DNA of 64,000 nt from Spirosoma pollinicola. GTDB taxonomy: Bacteria; Bacteroidota; Bacteroidia; Cytophagales; Spirosomataceae. Made by a program: the position numbers and the translations under genes. Below are positions 62,699 to 64,000 of this stretch, piece by piece. Numbering within the stretch: the stretch's first letter is position 1; each line of letters begins with the position of its first letter. The stretch is taken from positions 2,705,027 to 2,769,026 of the forward strand of contig NZ_CP025096.1 of the NCBI RefSeq assembly GCF_002831565.1, given 5' to 3'. The notes under the pieces are model-generated. The model was not told where the DNA came from. It did no database searches and was given only the letters and a program-made list of their open reading frames with translations.

Positions 62699-63553
62699 TC
62701 AGTTTGAGCTTGATAGGAACTGGTCTATCTGCTGGTAAAACCAATTTGGATCGTCATACATAATAAAGTGCTTGGTATGCGCCACCCGAATTGTTTTTGG
62801 TTTCAGTAGCTTGTACTGCTCATTCAGAACACGTTCTGTCGTGGCTTCACTATTGAAATATAAACTTCCCAGTACAAGGGTTGGTGTTTGAATGGCAGCA
62901 ATATCATTCCGCAAATCAGTTGTGCTCATTTCAACATACGTATAGCCAAGCGTTCGACGGTCGCTCATCGCCGACCAGTGAGCAATTTGCTGCGCCCGTG
63001 TTGAGTCGCTCACTTGCCAAAGCATCGACTTCGTCATGTTTGCTTCATACGAAGCCGCAGGCATATTGACGAAATTTTGAGCAACAGCCTCCGCATTAAA
63101 CATAGGGTTTTTGGTCAATGAATCGGCAGTAATGGCTGGGTTGGACATCGCTGAAATAAACGGGACTCCATCCACACAAATTAATTTACTAAGCAAGGAT
63201 GGTGCTTTACTACTAATCCAGAGCCCCATGAAAGCTCCCAGGCTATGACCGATCAACATGGGTCGTTTGAGTTTCTGGTCATTTATGTACCGAATGATTT
63301 CGTCGCGAACCGTCTGTAAAACAGGCGTTTTTATTGGTGCTACACCGGCAAATCCCGGTAGAGTAAGCACATGGCACTGGTAGTGATCTTTCAGGTGGTC
63401 GACCGTCTCATTCCATACATCGCCACTACACGAAAAACCAGGTATCAGAATGACGGGCTGGCCCTTACCTGTAACTGTTACGCTAAATGACGTCGGCTGC
63501 GTAAAGCCCGCATGAGTTATGAAAATCAGGATAAATAATAAGAGCGTTTTCAT
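62699..63553 (-). CDS. secreted alpha/beta-hydrolase
   Basis: This 284-aa protein has a signal peptide (MKTLLLFILIFITHAGFTQ). The alpha/beta-hydrolase fold is shown by VILIPGFSCSGDVWNETVDHL (oxyanion region near 35), the nucleophile elbow PMLIGHSLGAFMGLW with Ser near 104, and the C-terminal THKHFIMYDDP-like region (VAHTKHFIMYDDPNW) with the His. Substrate unknown; likely an ester or peptide in the periplasm. It is first in a minus-strand operon with the sigma factor 11 bp downstream. Confidence 0.85.
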   Translation of the reverse strand: MKTLLLFILIFITHAGFTQPTSFSVTVTGKGQPVILIPGFSCSGDVWNETVDHLKDHYQCHVLTLPGFAGVAPIKTPVLQTVRDEIIRYINDQKLKRPMLIGHSLGAFMGLWISSKAPSLLSKLICVDGVPFISAMSNPAITADSLTKNPMFNAEAVAQNFVNMPAASYEANMTKSMLWQVSDSTRAQQIAHWSAMSDRRTLGYTYVEMSTTDLRNDIAAIQTPTLVLGSLYFNSEATTERVLNEQYKLLKPKTIRVAHTKHFIMYDDPNWFYQQIDQFLSSSN

Positions 63554-63892
63554 ACTATTGTCTTGTTAAGAAATGAAGAGAAAAGTTGCGTTAACACGTC
63601 GAAGTGCCTGAACGCTGGTATCAAGTATTGGAAACCGATTCTCATCAAATGTTACAGCCAGGCAATACTTTTTTCAGCGTCATAAAACGTGCTGGACGGT
63701 TTCGGTGGTTTGGATAGTTGGGACGATGATATTATCCAGCTCAAAAAAAAGCTCCCCAGGCAATGATTTGCATTGCCTGGGGAGCTAATCCTCAACTAAA
63801 GATGATTCTGGTGAAATAAAAACGAGCTGCTTACCCTAGATCAAAACAACCACGCTGGTTAGTTAAAATCTGGTATAAGGGCTTTTTTATGT
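63554..63892. other. intergenic space between the hydrolase operon and the right-edge gene
   Basis: No gene was found in these 339 bases. They hold the minus-strand terminator at 63742-63786 and the presumed promoter of the hydrolase operon, in which no clear TAnnTTTG box was found. Confidence 0.5.
63742..63786 (-). terminator. strong rho-independent terminator of the right-edge gene
   Basis: A perfect 16-bp GC-rich stem (63750-63765 with 63771-63786, 5-base loop) is followed on the minus strand by a T8 run. It lies about 107 bases past the stop of the partial minus-strand gene. Confidence 0.9.
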
Positions 63893-64000
63893 CTACCATT
63901 GTGCCACTGGCAGATTGGCGGACTGGAGTTCCAGTTCAACATCTTTTGTGCTAACTGCCATTTTATTTAACGAAATGTAAATTGCTTTCACGGCATTCTC
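63893..64000 (-). CDS. partial minus-strand gene cut by the right edge
   Basis: The minus-strand frame is open from base 64000 to a TAG at 63893-63895, giving the last 35 residues of a protein (...ENAVKAIYISLNKMAVSTK...LQSANLPVAQW). Nothing in this tail identifies the family. The strong T8 terminator downstream on the same strand supports a real gene ending here. Confidence 0.5.
   Translation of the reverse strand, partial: ENAVKAIYISLNKMAVSTKDVELELQSANLPVAQW

Overview
The window reads as chromosomal DNA of a Bacteroidota member, most likely the Cytophagales / Spirosoma group. Evidence: two SusC/SusD pairs, a Bacteroidota-type exbB-exbD-exbD-tonB operon, a GldL-like mini-protein, orphan BatD, Uma2, several TAnnTTTG (-7) promoter boxes, and hairpin-rich intergenic spaces. 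No prophage, transposase, integrase, rRNA or CRISPR array was seen. The species call is inference.

Layout. 1-3.9 kb (minus): TonB energy operon exbB, exbD, exbD, tonB, a small membrane protein and a PstS-like lipoprotein cut by the left edge. 4.6-5.6 kb (plus): an unknown 131-aa protein overlapping a DJ-1/PfpI protein. 5.75 kb: tRNA-Pro(GGG). 5.9-10.7 kb (minus): tandem M1-type metallopeptidases. 10.8-14.2 kb: methyltransferase, HupE-like protein, gamma carbonic anhydrase, and a lipoprotein with about 300 residues of Asn/Asp/Arg/Ser low complexity. 14.4-23.0 kb (minus): envelope cluster pbpC, NTF2-like protein, giant thioester alpha-2-macroglobulin. 23.2-30.9 kb: beta-CASP metallo-hydrolase, batD, aroC, Uma2 nuclease, GldL-like peptide, apbE, Gfo/Idh oxidoreductase. 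31.1-38.8 kb: TonB receptor, APC permease, FAD/Fe-S D-lactate-dehydrogenase-like enzyme.

39.3-61.5 kb (plus) is the most distinctive block: susC-susD-CRTAC1-like, then susC-susD-CRTAC1-like-CRTAC1-like-vanadium haloperoxidase. It has the build of a nutrient-uptake (PUL-like) locus but contains no carbohydrate-active enzyme, sulfatase, peptidase or regulator. The three giant FG-GAP/ASPIC-UnbV proteins and the haloperoxidase look like surface or periplasmic lipoproteins. Both susC promoters share a 21-bp-spaced direct repeat, identical box spacing and a long leader. Both SusC proteins carry the same roughly 30-residue N-terminal extension ahead of the signal peptide. Both susC-susD junctions carry a strong hairpin. 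This is the best candidate for an undescribed system.

61.6-63.6 kb (minus): alpha/beta hydrolase, ECF sigma factor and an overlapping membrane protein that may be its partner. The right edge cuts one more minus-strand gene, followed by a strong terminator.

Across the window, long inverted repeats of several families sit at gene ends. One family (core TTAACCACAGAGG) occurs three times. Another (core AATGAACAATGA) occurs twice, once supplying the last codons of a gene. Functional statements rest on motif recognition by eye, not on database searches.
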